DNA of 44,975 bases from Chitinophagaceae bacterium (GTDB lineage: Bacteria; Bacteroidota; Bacteroidia; Chitinophagales; Chitinophagaceae), in contig JAEUVO010000032.1 of assembly GCA_016786885.1 (NCBI GenBank), positions 1 to 44,975 on the forward strand, read 5' to 3'. The notes beneath the pieces were generated by a model, which saw nothing but the letters and a program-made list of their open reading frames with translations, had not been told where the DNA came from and did not search any database. Shown here in pieces: positions 18,831 through 28,368 of the stretch; the stretch's first letter is position 1; each line of letters starts with the position of its first letter. The position numbers and the translations under genes were made by a program.

Positions 18831-19733
18831 CTAATCCAGATAACCTTGGTAATACCTATCAATATATTGCTTTAAAGCAACCGGCCATTCCTGCATCAGG
18901 TTCAGGTTCCTTAACTCAAGTTTCTTATTGATCAGCCTCTCGCATGGTGGCCTTTCTGCAAAATATGTTTCCTTGAAAAAATCAGATTTTACACTTGTAA
19001 TCTTTACCTTGTCAGTGAGGCCAAGCAACCTAAGTAATTCTCCTGCAACTTCCAGCCTGCTTGTTTGTCCACCACAAACCATATTATAAAGCCCCCAATA
19101 TTCTTTCTCGATTAATGCTTTTACATTTTTTGCAAAATCATGTGTGTAAGTAGGAGTGCCATCTTTATCATCCACAATGAATAACTCTTTCTTGCCATCC
19201 TTAAGCTGCTTCATCAGCTTTTGTATAAACTTCTTATCCTTTGCTGGCCCCGCACCCATCATCCAGCCTGCACGGCAGATTAAAAATCTTTTTGCATTCT
19301 CGGCTACATATCTCTCGCCCATGTATTTTGATCTTGCATAAACACCCAACGGGTTTGGAAGATCCCAATCGTCATACAACTCCTTTTCCCCGTCAAAAAT
19401 TCCTGCTGTACTTATATATAATAGTGGTATATCCAGTTCATTGGCCAGGTAAACAGCATTTTCAACAGACATTGTATTTGTAGCGTAAGTATCATCAATA
19501 TTTTGCTCACAAAATTCCAGGTTAGTGTAAGCTCCCAAATGGAATAAATAATCAGGTTTAAACGCTGTGACATCCTCCCTATAGGCTTCCAGGTCACGAA
19601 AGTCGAGGAAGGAAAGCCAGGGTTCATTTACGTCTTTATCAGTACATTTAAGATCGTAAAAATCTTTAAACTGATGATAAAATGCTTCGCCAAGCATACC
19701 ACCTGCTCCGGCAATGTAGATCTTCTTTTTCAT
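18831..19733 (-). CDS. RmlD-like NAD(P)-dependent sugar reductase
   Basis: This 300-residue extended short-chain dehydrogenase has the cofactor-binding GAGGMLGE (residues 9-16). It also carries the catalytic Tyr132-x3-Lys136 (YARSK) and a Ser/Thr pair at 108-109 (YISTA). It resembles dTDP-4-dehydrorhamnose reductase (RmlD), which finishes synthesis of a nucleotide deoxysugar. No rmlA, rmlB or rmlC lies in the window, so the precursor pathway must be encoded elsewhere, or this enzyme acts on another 4-keto sugar. Its position directly before a rhamnosyltransferase-like gene supports a donor-making role. Confidence 0.85.
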   Translation of the reverse strand: MKKKIYIAGAGGMLGEAFYHQFKDFYDLKCTDKDVNEPWLSFLDFRDLEAYREDVTAFKPDYLFHLGAYTNLEFCEQNIDDTYATNTMSVENAVYLANELDIPLLYISTAGIFDGEKELYDDWDLPNPLGVYARSKYMGERYVAENAKRFLICRAGWMMGAGPAKDKKFIQKLMKQLKDGKKELFIVDDKDGTPTYTHDFAKNVKALIEKEYWGLYNMVCGGQTSRLEVAGELLRLLGLTDKVKITSVKSDFFKETYFAERPPCERLINKKLELRNLNLMQEWPVALKQYIDRYYQGYLD

Positions 19734-19815
19734 AATGTTAATGAGTCGATTTTAATTTTTATAAGACAGATTTAATTATTCAGTGATACTATACCAGTAA
19801 AACTATTTTTATACT

Positions 19816-20838
19816 TTATTCAATTTTATTAATAACATTATTTATTATTTCCGCATTGGTTTTGGTTGAAAAATTCTTTTTTAGATATTCCTTTAAGTTC
19901 TCTGCAAATTTTCTCTGCATTTGCTCGTCAGTATATAAGGATAACAGTGAATCCTGCATTTGCCTGACATCCCGGATTGCAATCAATTTTCCTGTTACGT
20001 TATTCTGTATATAATTTTTTGTAGAGGCCGTCTCTGTAATAATTACTGGTTTTGACAATAAAGCAGCCTTTATCATAACAATCAACCCACAAGGTGCCAA
20101 ACTATTTAGTGGCAGAAAAACAATCTTGCTGCCCTTTAATAGCGAGTAAAATAGAACAGGATCAATATCATAATACATTTTCAAATTAGCTGGTATATTC
20201 TTGACAGAAGGAAAATTCTTCTTCCTCGCCACACCGACAAACTGAATGGCAGGAAGGTTTGCAGCACATTGAATAAGTCCTTCCCAATCCCGGTAAGCAT
20301 CTCCCCCGGTAAAAATATAATCCAATCCCACACTAAAATCACATTGTTCATAATTATCATAAAAAATATCATGCAGGACAAATATCCGGTCAACAGGAAA
20401 TTTAAATTGCCTTGAATAAATTTCAATGAGCTGTTCATCATTAACGGAGATCCATAGGTTCTTATTACGGAAAGCAATATTGTATATAAATTTTCTGAGC
20501 ACCGTGTTCAGAAATCCTTTCTCATGAGCTATCATGTTCAGGGAAATAATCTTCCGCCTGATTCCAAACAACTTACAAATAAAAGCTGCAATTGCACCTA
20601 CTACAAAATTCCAGCTTACCAGCACATCTCCTTTACGGGTTGTCCTTATTCCTGATATCGCTAATTTGAAGTACTTAAACCATAACTTAATTTTACCCCA
20701 ATTAGTCGTATCGTCTTTAGGATCATAATCAGGAATACCTTTTAAACCAGTATTATTGCCGAGTTTTATCAATTCATCTTTCAACCAAAACTTCGTTTCA
20801 GCTGTAACCCGCCAATCGACTAATACTATAATATTCAT
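19816..20838 (-). CDS. GT-B glycosyltransferase, divergent
   Basis: This 340-residue protein has a two-lobed glycosyltransferase pattern. The N-terminal half includes KGDVLVSWNFVVGAIAAFIC, and the C-terminal donor half includes LDYIFTGGDAYRDWEG. Its donor-site motif is SLAPCGLIVMIKAALLSKPVIIT, in the place of the usual EG-x6-E, with Cys-Gly and Lys replacing the two glutamates. It is therefore more distant from typical GT4 enzymes than its neighbours. Acceptor and sugar are unknown. It lies between two other glycosyltransferase-type genes in the same operon. Confidence 0.8.
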   Translation of the reverse strand: MNIIVLVDWRVTAETKFWLKDELIKLGNNTGLKGIPDYDPKDDTTNWGKIKLWFKYFKLAISGIRTTRKGDVLVSWNFVVGAIAAFICKLFGIRRKIISLNMIAHEKGFLNTVLRKFIYNIAFRNKNLWISVNDEQLIEIYSRQFKFPVDRIFVLHDIFYDNYEQCDFSVGLDYIFTGGDAYRDWEGLIQCAANLPAIQFVGVARKKNFPSVKNIPANLKMYYDIDPVLFYSLLKGSKIVFLPLNSLAPCGLIVMIKAALLSKPVIITETASTKNYIQNNVTGKLIAIRDVRQMQDSLLSLYTDEQMQRKFAENLKEYLKKNFSTKTNAEIINNVINKIE

Positions 20839-20900
20839 CTTTTTAATTCCTGCTTATATTTTTCTTTATTGCTGCTCTTATTCCTTATTCAGTAATTAAC

Positions 20901-22166
20901 TTATTTGCTCTTTTTTGAGACTACACTTTCAAAGAGAGTCAATAATTTGCTGTAGTGGCTATCCTCAGAAAACTCTGTGTTTAATCTGCGATAGGCCTTC
21001 TCGCCCAACTCAATACATTTTGCCTGACTTGAGAACAGCTCATCAATTCTGGCCTTCAACAATTCGACATTCCTGATCGGAAATAATAGCCCTGTTTCGT
21101 TATTACTAACAATTTCCTTAAGACTTCCGGTATCTGTGGCAATCACACATTTCTTAAAAGCAAAACTCTCGAGAATTGAATTTGGAAAATTATCATACCA
21201 TTCTGCCGGCATGGCCGTAAAAGAGCATCTGCTTAAATAGGACTGCATCTCCTCAAAACTCATCAATCCCAGAAACTCTATATTATGATTCTTATCAGCC
21301 AAATAATCTTTCAATACTTTATCAAAACCAGAACTTGAAGCGCCAATAATTTTCAAGCTATAGGGAGAATCCACAAAGGCCTTAACCAATGTCATTAATC
21401 CTTTTTCCTCCTCTACCCTTCCTATATATAAAGCAAATGGTTCATAGCTGACCGCCAGATCTTTTCGGACTGATCTGAAATTAAAAAAAGTCGGGATATG
21501 AAAAGTTTTCTCAGCAGGAAAACCATATGCCTGAAGCTTTGTAATTGTAAATTTTGATGGAACAACAAATGCATCAACTTTCTTTGTCAACCTGAGAATT
21601 TTCTGCAACTGCAATGATGCAACCTTAACAGCAGAGTATATATATGAATTAAAAACACATTTATTCGAAATTGCATTAATCTTTGAACCATGCAGGCATC
21701 TTTCACAAATATCTTTTTTATTAAACCGATAAAAAAGGCCGTTAGCACAAATTTGTCCAAAGTCAGAGATCCGATGAATGACCGGTACCTTGTTCCTGAC
21801 CGCAGCATCAAATATGCTTACTGAAAGTTTGTTTTGATAGTGAAGGACATAGATCAGATCCGGCTTGGTTTCTTTAATCAGTGCATTCAGTTTTTTCTTC
21901 GCCTCAAATGAATAAAACATCCTGGAGAAAGCCTTGCCAACAGTTCTGATGTCTTTTTTATTATACTCGTTAAAGTAAACTTCTTTTCCTTTTCCTATTG
22001 GTGACAAGAAGAATTTTTCATATTCTGTAGGCTGGTTATGCTGGCTCTTTATACTAAATGGTATTACTGTATGCCCGTTTCTCTCCAGCAGGTCCTTGAT
22101 ATTAAATAAATATCTTTCTGGCCCTCCGGATATAAAATAGCGATAATTTACAATAATGATCTTCAT
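20901..22166 (-). CDS. GT4 glycosyltransferase
   Basis: This 421-residue protein begins MKIIIVNYRYFISGGPERYL, typical of the acceptor-binding half of GT4 enzymes. A Cys cluster (ICERC, with KCVFNS later) around residues 145-165 may bind metal. The donor half has LYIGRVEEEKGLMTL and EWYDNFPNSILESFAFKKCVIAT. It adds one sugar to the lipid-linked repeat unit on the cytoplasmic face. It lies 53 bases downstream of asnB on the same strand. Confidence 0.9.
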   Translation of the reverse strand: MKIIIVNYRYFISGGPERYLFNIKDLLERNGHTVIPFSIKSQHNQPTEYEKFFLSPIGKGKEVYFNEYNKKDIRTVGKAFSRMFYSFEAKKKLNALIKETKPDLIYVLHYQNKLSVSIFDAAVRNKVPVIHRISDFGQICANGLFYRFNKKDICERCLHGSKINAISNKCVFNSYIYSAVKVASLQLQKILRLTKKVDAFVVPSKFTITKLQAYGFPAEKTFHIPTFFNFRSVRKDLAVSYEPFALYIGRVEEEKGLMTLVKAFVDSPYSLKIIGASSSGFDKVLKDYLADKNHNIEFLGLMSFEEMQSYLSRCSFTAMPAEWYDNFPNSILESFAFKKCVIATDTGSLKEIVSNNETGLLFPIRNVELLKARIDELFSSQAKCIELGEKAYRRLNTEFSEDSHYSKLLTLFESVVSKKSK

Positions 22167-22219
22167 AGGATAAAACTGAAACTATTCGATAACTAAATTT
22201 GCTTAGTAATACACAAACT

Positions 22220-24115
22220 TTATCCCTCCATCCATCTATCCCACCACATCTGGAACATTAGCAAAAGCCAAATTGGCGTTTCTCTTCCCTTTCTTCCGGC
22301 CAAAAACTCTTTTCGGATTGTCATAGCTTTTTTTACATCCAGCAGTCCATGTTTATTAAACTGCTTTTCATTAATATAATAATAAAGATGATCTTTCAAG
22401 TCGGTCGTTAACCATTCAAACATAGGAATAGAAAAACCAGCTTTAGGCCTGTCCATGATTTCTCTCGGAATATACTTATGGGCGATCTTTTTCAGCAAAT
22501 ACTTGGTCGTACCATTATTATATTTTAATGAAGATGGAAGTTGAGACACAAATTCAATAATTCTATGATCCAGCAAAGGTTCCCTTCCTTCCAATGCAAT
22601 ACTCATCGTTGCCCTGTCCACTTTTGTTAAAATATCATCTACCATATAAGATCTGTAATCCTGTGCTAGTATCTTGTTGATGTAATCATTTTCATTATTT
22701 ACTTCCCCGATATCATCAAGTAACCCAACACTATCATCATACTTAGGCAATAATTCTGAAATATCTTTGTAATTGAGGTGCCTGTTATATATATCCGTAA
22801 GGCCTGTTGTTTTGTAAGTACTCAGGAGTTCATTCACTCTTTCTACTTTATGCACTTTTTTTAGTGCTGGCATTAACTTAAGTGATACATTAGAAACCCC
22901 TTTTGCCATACTTAGCAAGAGATCAGGTGAATTCTGAATGTAGCGATTGATTTTAGCCTGGTGGTGGTACTTTGTATATCCAGCAAAAATTTCATCTCCG
23001 CCATCTGCTGACAAACTGACCGTCACCTGCTTCCTGGCAAACCTGCTGACCAACGTTGTGGGAATGCCTGAGCTGTCTCCAAACGGTTCATCATAGATAT
23101 CAGCCAGCAAAGGGAAAATATCCTGCGCTTCTTTAGTTGTACAATAATATTCATTATGATCAGTTCCGATATGTGCCGCAATTTGCTTTGCGAAAGGCGC
23201 TTCATCCCATTTCTTCTCGTGAAATCCAATTGTAAAGGTCTTAATCTTCTGTGTGCTGTTGGCCTGAAGTATGGCAGAAACAACAGAACTATCATAACCT
23301 CCGCTAAGAAAAACTCCAACCGGAACATCACTCACCATTCTATACTGAAATGCAGAAATAAATAATTTCTCAACCTCCTCAAGTGCATCTTCCTCGGAGA
23401 TATTAAGTTTTGGTTTATTATAATAGTCAATTACATCCCAGTATTTATGATCTGTAACCTGCTTCTTGCGAATATCAATTTTTACATAGTGGCCTGGTTG
23501 TATTTTAAAGGTATTTTTGAAAATGGTATGCGGGGCTCTGATATAGCCGTACTTAAAAAAGAGTGTTACTGCTTTATCATTTACTTCTTTTTGAAAACTC
23601 GGATAAGCGTATAATGCTTTAAGTTCTGAGCCAAACAGCAAACATCCATCTTTGTAATAATAATACAAAGGCTTTACGCCTGGTCTGTCTCTAAGCAAAT
23701 ATATTTCCTGCTTTTTAATATCATAAATAGCATAGGCAAACATACCAATAAACTTATTTACAGATTCGATTCCAAACTGCTGGTAAGCTTTGATAATAAC
23801 CTCTGTGTCAGAATCTGAATGAAACTGGTACCCCAATGCAATAAGTTCTTTTCTAATCTCTTTGAAATTGTACACCTCGCCGTTGAGAATTATTACAACA
23901 CTTTTATCATCGCTATACATAGGCTGGCTACCATTTGCAGATATATCCAGAATCGACAGCCTTCTATGTCCCAGGCCTACGGCTGCATTACCTGCATCAA
24001 AAAAGGCTACATCTCCACTATCAGGTCCACGGTGATGAAGTTGTTCATTTGCCTTATTCAGGTTTTCCTTAGTAAGTTTTCGGTTAAAATCGCAAAACCC
24101 AGTTATTCCACACAT
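22220..24115 (-). CDS. asnB: Asparagine synthase-type glutamine amidotransferase
   Basis: This 631-residue protein has the full asparagine synthase B architecture. Cys2 (MCGITGF) is the glutaminase nucleophile, RRLSILD and NGEVYNF bind glutamine, and SGGYDSS at about 267 is the ATP-pyrophosphatase P-loop. Enzymes of this family in polysaccharide loci (for example WbpS types) are thought to amidate the carboxylate of uronic-acid sugars. Housekeeping asparagine synthesis is also possible. Its location in the middle of the glycosyltransferase operon favours sugar amidation. A 227-base gap without a clear gene separates it from the upstream fusion gene. Confidence 0.88.
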   Translation of the reverse strand: MCGITGFCDFNRKLTKENLNKANEQLHHRGPDSGDVAFFDAGNAAVGLGHRRLSILDISANGSQPMYSDDKSVVIILNGEVYNFKEIRKELIALGYQFHSDSDTEVIIKAYQQFGIESVNKFIGMFAYAIYDIKKQEIYLLRDRPGVKPLYYYYKDGCLLFGSELKALYAYPSFQKEVNDKAVTLFFKYGYIRAPHTIFKNTFKIQPGHYVKIDIRKKQVTDHKYWDVIDYYNKPKLNISEEDALEEVEKLFISAFQYRMVSDVPVGVFLSGGYDSSVVSAILQANSTQKIKTFTIGFHEKKWDEAPFAKQIAAHIGTDHNEYYCTTKEAQDIFPLLADIYDEPFGDSSGIPTTLVSRFARKQVTVSLSADGGDEIFAGYTKYHHQAKINRYIQNSPDLLLSMAKGVSNVSLKLMPALKKVHKVERVNELLSTYKTTGLTDIYNRHLNYKDISELLPKYDDSVGLLDDIGEVNNENDYINKILAQDYRSYMVDDILTKVDRATMSIALEGREPLLDHRIIEFVSQLPSSLKYNNGTTKYLLKKIAHKYIPREIMDRPKAGFSIPMFEWLTTDLKDHLYYYINEKQFNKHGLLDVKKAMTIRKEFLAGRKGRETPIWLLLMFQMWWDRWMEG

Positions 24116-24342
24116 AAATTTGTTTTATAGTAATTATTTAAAATCAATGCATTATTAATCTCCATGGCAATAAAAAGTTGCCAATATATAAACGAAATTC
24201 TTAAATTTTATTACATAGATATAAACAAATAATCAGAAAAGAAAGTATATCACCTCATAATTTCCTCTATCCGTTTTCAAAATCTATTCACCTTTATCTT
24301 AGGAAAATCACGAAGTAAAATTACTAAGTAATAAGTACGATG

Positions 24343-26034
24343 TTATTCCTTTTTTCTTCCAAATGAAAGCCATTTTTTCCTCCTTCTGATTACCGCATCG
24401 ATCATTGATAATCCTTTATCGAATGAGAGGGTGTGAGTAGCCAATATGTCATTGGCCCAACCCGGAGTGATTTCCGATTGCTTTACTTCCTTATAGCTAT
24501 TCTCATCTAATTCTACAATTTCATTCAGCAGCATAGCATATCCATACCTGTATGAGCAATCCTGCGATGGCCTATACAATTTTTCATTACGAAAAAATAA
24601 TCTGCCTGCAGGTCTGGCAGATTTCACATCGGAAACAATAGGATTAAGAGGATGTGGCTTCCAATTCTGCGTTAACAGACTATCGGAATAAAACAGAAAG
24701 AGCTCTTCACTAAAGGAAGCCCCTTCAACCTCCCTGATATTAGTAAATAACCAAACCTTATTATTTCTGAACAAAATTGTGGTATCAACCGCATGTATGT
24801 TTTCCATAAGGTTCATTTTGAATTCCCACTCATATGGAAATTTTTTACACTCATATAACTGGATCGATTTATCCTGCTCACTTTCGGGTATCATGTAGTA
24901 AACTCCATCTTTCTCGAAAATAAACGGATAAGAAAGATGATATGACTTTTGAAGAATAACTACCGGATCTGAAATCTTTCCACTTTTGTCAATCTCCATC
25001 ACACTTAAATGTCCTTTCTCTGTTTTTCCTTTCCAGATTCCCTCTTCGAAAAATATATAGTGCTTCCCATCTTTGTAAACTACAAATGGATCTGCCCAGA
25101 ACCGGTCGGTTGGAGGCAATATTCTTTTATATCTGTACATCGATTTCGAAACATCATCGGCACTGGTAAAAGAATATAATAATATCCATTGCTCGAAGCT
25201 ATATAGCCTTGAAAGTTTTTTCCGCAAACCTGCCCAGGCCTTAGCTATCCAAAGACGTAAAAACTGAATGTTGGCAGGCATTTTATAATTTTCTCCCGAA
25301 TAGAAAGACAACCCGGAATTCTCTGCTCTTATTCTTTCCAGGAAAGATTCTGATCCCATTTCATACAGTTGCTTTAATTTTCTTGGGATAAATAAAGATG
25401 TCTTCCAGAAAAAATTATTCAGTGTCCGGTTATACTTATACTCAACAGACGACCATGAACGATACAGTACTTCTCCGCCATCCATATCTTCTGTCAGTAT
25501 TTGTAAAATCGAACCTACTTCTCTTTCTCTTTTGAAAACTTCCCAAAAACCTGCGGGCCCCCCTCTGTATACAAAATTGTCTCCATGATGGTATGACCAG
25601 ACACCAAGCTTTGCTGCCTTCAGTATCTTTCCCCTGAGAATGCGAAAACCAAGCCTGATAAATACATCAATATCATACTTTTCAATTTTCGTAATATCAT
25701 TGTCGGCTAAATAATCAGAGAATTTCTTTTCTATACATTTAACCTCCATTAAATCGACGGATTCCACAAGAGACTTGAGGTTCTTATTTAAAAAAGCATC
25801 GGGTGATGGTTTACTCAAAAAATTCTCTCCATGAACATATATCTTATAAAATGTGTTAGTAAACTTTTCCCTAAGCCATGAAAAAAAAGATTTTTTTTGA
25901 ATCGCATTTGATTCTCTTTTTACCACCAGGACTATTTCAGCATAATCTGAACTATTAATTTGATCGACCATCCTATAAATCCAGGAAGGAACTTCAAAAT
26001 CATCAATCAACAATCCTACTCTTACTTTCTTCAT
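24343..26034 (-). CDS. Formyltransferase-like / GINT1-like beta-propeller fusion
   Basis: The protein has 563 residues from the ATG at 26034; a longer frame would need TTG. Residues 1 to about 215 look like a formyltransferase fold. LGVWSYHHGDN is followed by VYRGGPAGFWE and EDMDGGEVLYRS, matching the Asn/His and Asp catalytic region of methionyl-tRNA and sugar formyltransferases, with His replacing Asn. From about 275 to 550 there are repeated WADPFVV, SYPFIF, VDTTILF and SARPAGRLFF blades. These resemble the N-terminal domain of glucosamine inositolphosphorylceramide transferase (GINT1) and GH43-like propellers. The role is probably sugar N-formylation or a related transfer on the repeat unit, but this is inference. 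Confidence 0.7.
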   Translation of the reverse strand: MKKVRVGLLIDDFEVPSWIYRMVDQINSSDYAEIVLVVKRESNAIQKKSFFSWLREKFTNTFYKIYVHGENFLSKPSPDAFLNKNLKSLVESVDLMEVKCIEKKFSDYLADNDITKIEKYDIDVFIRLGFRILRGKILKAAKLGVWSYHHGDNFVYRGGPAGFWEVFKREREVGSILQILTEDMDGGEVLYRSWSSVEYKYNRTLNNFFWKTSLFIPRKLKQLYEMGSESFLERIRAENSGLSFYSGENYKMPANIQFLRLWIAKAWAGLRKKLSRLYSFEQWILLYSFTSADDVSKSMYRYKRILPPTDRFWADPFVVYKDGKHYIFFEEGIWKGKTEKGHLSVMEIDKSGKISDPVVILQKSYHLSYPFIFEKDGVYYMIPESEQDKSIQLYECKKFPYEWEFKMNLMENIHAVDTTILFRNNKVWLFTNIREVEGASFSEELFLFYSDSLLTQNWKPHPLNPIVSDVKSARPAGRLFFRNEKLYRPSQDCSYRYGYAMLLNEIVELDENSYKEVKQSEITPGWANDILATHTLSFDKGLSMIDAVIRRRKKWLSFGRKKE

Positions 26035-26091
26035 AAGATCATTAGCTTTATTACAAACCAAATACAGTTTGCAAAGATTTTATAGATAAGG

Positions 26092-27183
26092 TTATTTTCT
26101 GCTCAATTTTTTGTAATGAATCACATACTGGTCTATCATGTGGTCAATTGAAAAATCATTATATACTCTGAACTTGCCTGCCTCACCCATTTCTTTGCGA
26201 AGATTCTCATTATCCAGCAGCATGGTAATTCTCTCTGCCAATACTTCCGGCGATTCCGCATCAACTAAAAAACCGGTTTCACCCTCAGTAACTATCTCTT
26301 TTGTACCCCCACCGTCTGTTGCAACTACTGGTTTAGCAGAGGCCATATACTCAAGAACAGAATTAGAGATTCCTTCTGTAAAAGTCGACAAAACACAAAT
26401 ATCCATTGCGGCTATATATGACTCAACATCAGATTGTCGGCCTTCTAATCTCATAAAAGGCAAAAATTCCTTATTGATCAAAGCGGCTGATTCTGCTGAA
26501 TCTGTTTTGTCACCAACCGCCAGAAAAGTAACGTCATCTCTCTTTTTCAATATTAATTCAGCTGCTTTATAGTAAGTTTTGTAATCTTTATAAATTGAAA
26601 AACTGGCCACCATTCCAACTACGTACCTGGTGGTGATCGCCAGTTTCTGGCGGATCATATCCTGGTTAGTTTCACTTGCGATTCGCTCAAAATTGAATCC
26701 ATTGTATATACATACGCTCTTCTTCCCTGATACACCATAGGCAGATAACCCTGCGTTGGAATTCCCGATCACCATATTACTAAAAGGAAAAGTCAGTTTA
26801 CCCCTAAGCCAGGTTTTATTCTTGTAATTTCTAACTGACGGACAATCAACTATCATCCCATTTACAAGTTTTATTCTCAATAATTTGGCGACCGGTACTG
26901 AATAAACAGCTGTCATACTATCCCAGCAATGAATTATATCTGGCTTAAATTGTTTACATATCTTATGTAACTGGAAAAAAACTGAGAAATCCTTTTTACT
27001 CTTTCTGATAATAAAATGGACATTTACACCCAGATCAAAAATCTCCCTGAAATGAACATCTTCGTTCATAACAACTATCTCGAATGTTATATCCTGCTTT
27101 TTCTGAAGTCCTTTGATCAGTTCAGTCAATCTCCTCTCTTTACCCCCTGCCGCTAACGAATCAATAAAAAAAATAATTTTCAC
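26092..27183 (-). CDS. GT4 glycosyltransferase
   Basis: This 363-residue protein starts at a GTG codon, directly yielding the family-typical MKIIFFIDSLAAGGKERRL. The acceptor half contains IIHCWDSMTAVY. The donor half contains VGMVASFSIYKDY and the E-x7-E motif TEGISNSVLEYMA, followed by KPVVATDGGGTKE. It is a retaining GT-B enzyme acting in the cytoplasm. It lies 6 bases downstream of the preceding glycosyltransferase gene, so the pair is tightly linked. Confidence 0.92.
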   Translation of the reverse strand: MKIIFFIDSLAAGGKERRLTELIKGLQKKQDITFEIVVMNEDVHFREIFDLGVNVHFIIRKSKKDFSVFFQLHKICKQFKPDIIHCWDSMTAVYSVPVAKLLRIKLVNGMIVDCPSVRNYKNKTWLRGKLTFPFSNMVIGNSNAGLSAYGVSGKKSVCIYNGFNFERIASETNQDMIRQKLAITTRYVVGMVASFSIYKDYKTYYKAAELILKKRDDVTFLAVGDKTDSAESAALINKEFLPFMRLEGRQSDVESYIAAMDICVLSTFTEGISNSVLEYMASAKPVVATDGGGTKEIVTEGETGFLVDAESPEVLAERITMLLDNENLRKEMGEAGKFRVYNDFSIDHMIDQYVIHYKKLSRK

Positions 27184-27189
27184 AGTGGT

Positions 27190-28302
27190 TTACGAATTTA
27201 GAATTCTTAAAAATCTATCCCCTGCCTTCTCAAAATCATGATACTCCCTGACAAACGAAATAAGTTTAGTTTTATCAATGGCATTTACCTCCTTATTATT
27301 AATACATTCCTTCATTCTCTCTATGCTTCCTTCACAATATATTCCGAGGCCAAATTCTGTTATCACATTACCCGGGTTTACATTCAGTGATACAACAGGT
27401 ACACCAGCTGCCCAGGCCTCCAAAAATATATTTGGAAATCCCTCAAATTTCGATGTATTGATCAATGCCCTCGCATTGGCAATCGTTTGCAATGTTTCGG
27501 CATGCTTTAACCTGCCTTTTCTCACAACATTATCCATGGTCATCTTATCAAAAAAGCTTCTGGACTTCTTATCTCTTGGATCGCCAACAACAACAACTTT
27601 ATTTTTCCGGTCAATCCCTTCCAGTAAATAATAGAGTTGATCAACACCCTTTAGCATTGTCAATGAACCAGCACTTACAATATAATCACCCGGCTCTCTT
27701 TTTAGGCTATTTAGATTCCTGAAATCAAAGATATTTGGGAATATAGCCTGCTTTCCTTTAATTGATTTTGCAGTCAATCTTTGTCCCGAATGCTGAAGGG
27801 TAATATAATCAGCCTTTTTTTTAAGTTTGTCATATACCACATCGTTAATTAAATAGTGGGATAGATAACTTATAGGATTGAATTTAGGCCAATATTCATA
27901 TTTGAATCTTTTCCAGAACCCTGCATTATCAAAATCACTCGCCAAAGCCATAATGAATTTGCCATTATTTCTCTTTGCTGCTAAATAAGATAATAAATGG
28001 AGGTAAGACCTCATCCTGGTGTAATAGAAATCTGCCTTAGTATTCACTAAAAGCTTGTACAGCGAGGGTATCCTATGAGTAAAAGTTCGCAAACCAGGGA
28101 GCCCTTTATTCCAGGAAGGAATATGAAACACTTTTATCCCTTCGGTACTTGTGAAAGATTCATTTATAAAAGGATCGATAACAACTACTTCATGACCGGC
28201 GAGAGCCAGTGATTTCCCCAGCATTGCCATTTGCAATTCCCCACCCCCAATGGTGGAGCCCTTAATGGCATTTCCAATTTCACCCCAGAAACAAATCTTC
28301 AT
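27190..28302 (-). CDS. GT4 glycosyltransferase
   Basis: This 370-residue protein starts MKICFWGEIGNAIKGSTIGGGELQMA, with the Gly-rich acceptor loop of GT4 enzymes. YIVSAGSLTMLKGVDQLYYLL opens the donor half, and KFEGFPNIFLEAWAAGVPVV gives the E-x7-E donor motif. It should add a sugar to the repeat unit. It is followed at 6 bases by another GT4 gene and preceded, at 66 bases, by the methyltransferase gene. Confidence 0.92.
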   Translation of the reverse strand: MKICFWGEIGNAIKGSTIGGGELQMAMLGKSLALAGHEVVVIDPFINESFTSTEGIKVFHIPSWNKGLPGLRTFTHRIPSLYKLLVNTKADFYYTRMRSYLHLLSYLAAKRNNGKFIMALASDFDNAGFWKRFKYEYWPKFNPISYLSHYLINDVVYDKLKKKADYITLQHSGQRLTAKSIKGKQAIFPNIFDFRNLNSLKREPGDYIVSAGSLTMLKGVDQLYYLLEGIDRKNKVVVVGDPRDKKSRSFFDKMTMDNVVRKGRLKHAETLQTIANARALINTSKFEGFPNIFLEAWAAGVPVVSLNVNPGNVITEFGLGIYCEGSIERMKECINNKEVNAIDKTKLISFVREYHDFEKAGDRFLRILNS

Positions 28303-28368
28303 AATAATAACGCTGTATCCCGGAAAGTCCGGAATAAATTTTCATAAAAGGTTTACGTTTTCGAAGGG

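Noticed and set aside
24165..24183. 6-bp TGGCAA hairpin upstream of asnB
   Set aside because: It has no U-tract and is too short to call a terminator or regulatory element.
24320..24332. ATTACT-A-AGTAAT palindrome before asnB
   Set aside because: It is a single A/T-rich palindrome in an A/T-rich gap, far from a recognisable promoter and unpaired with a second copy.
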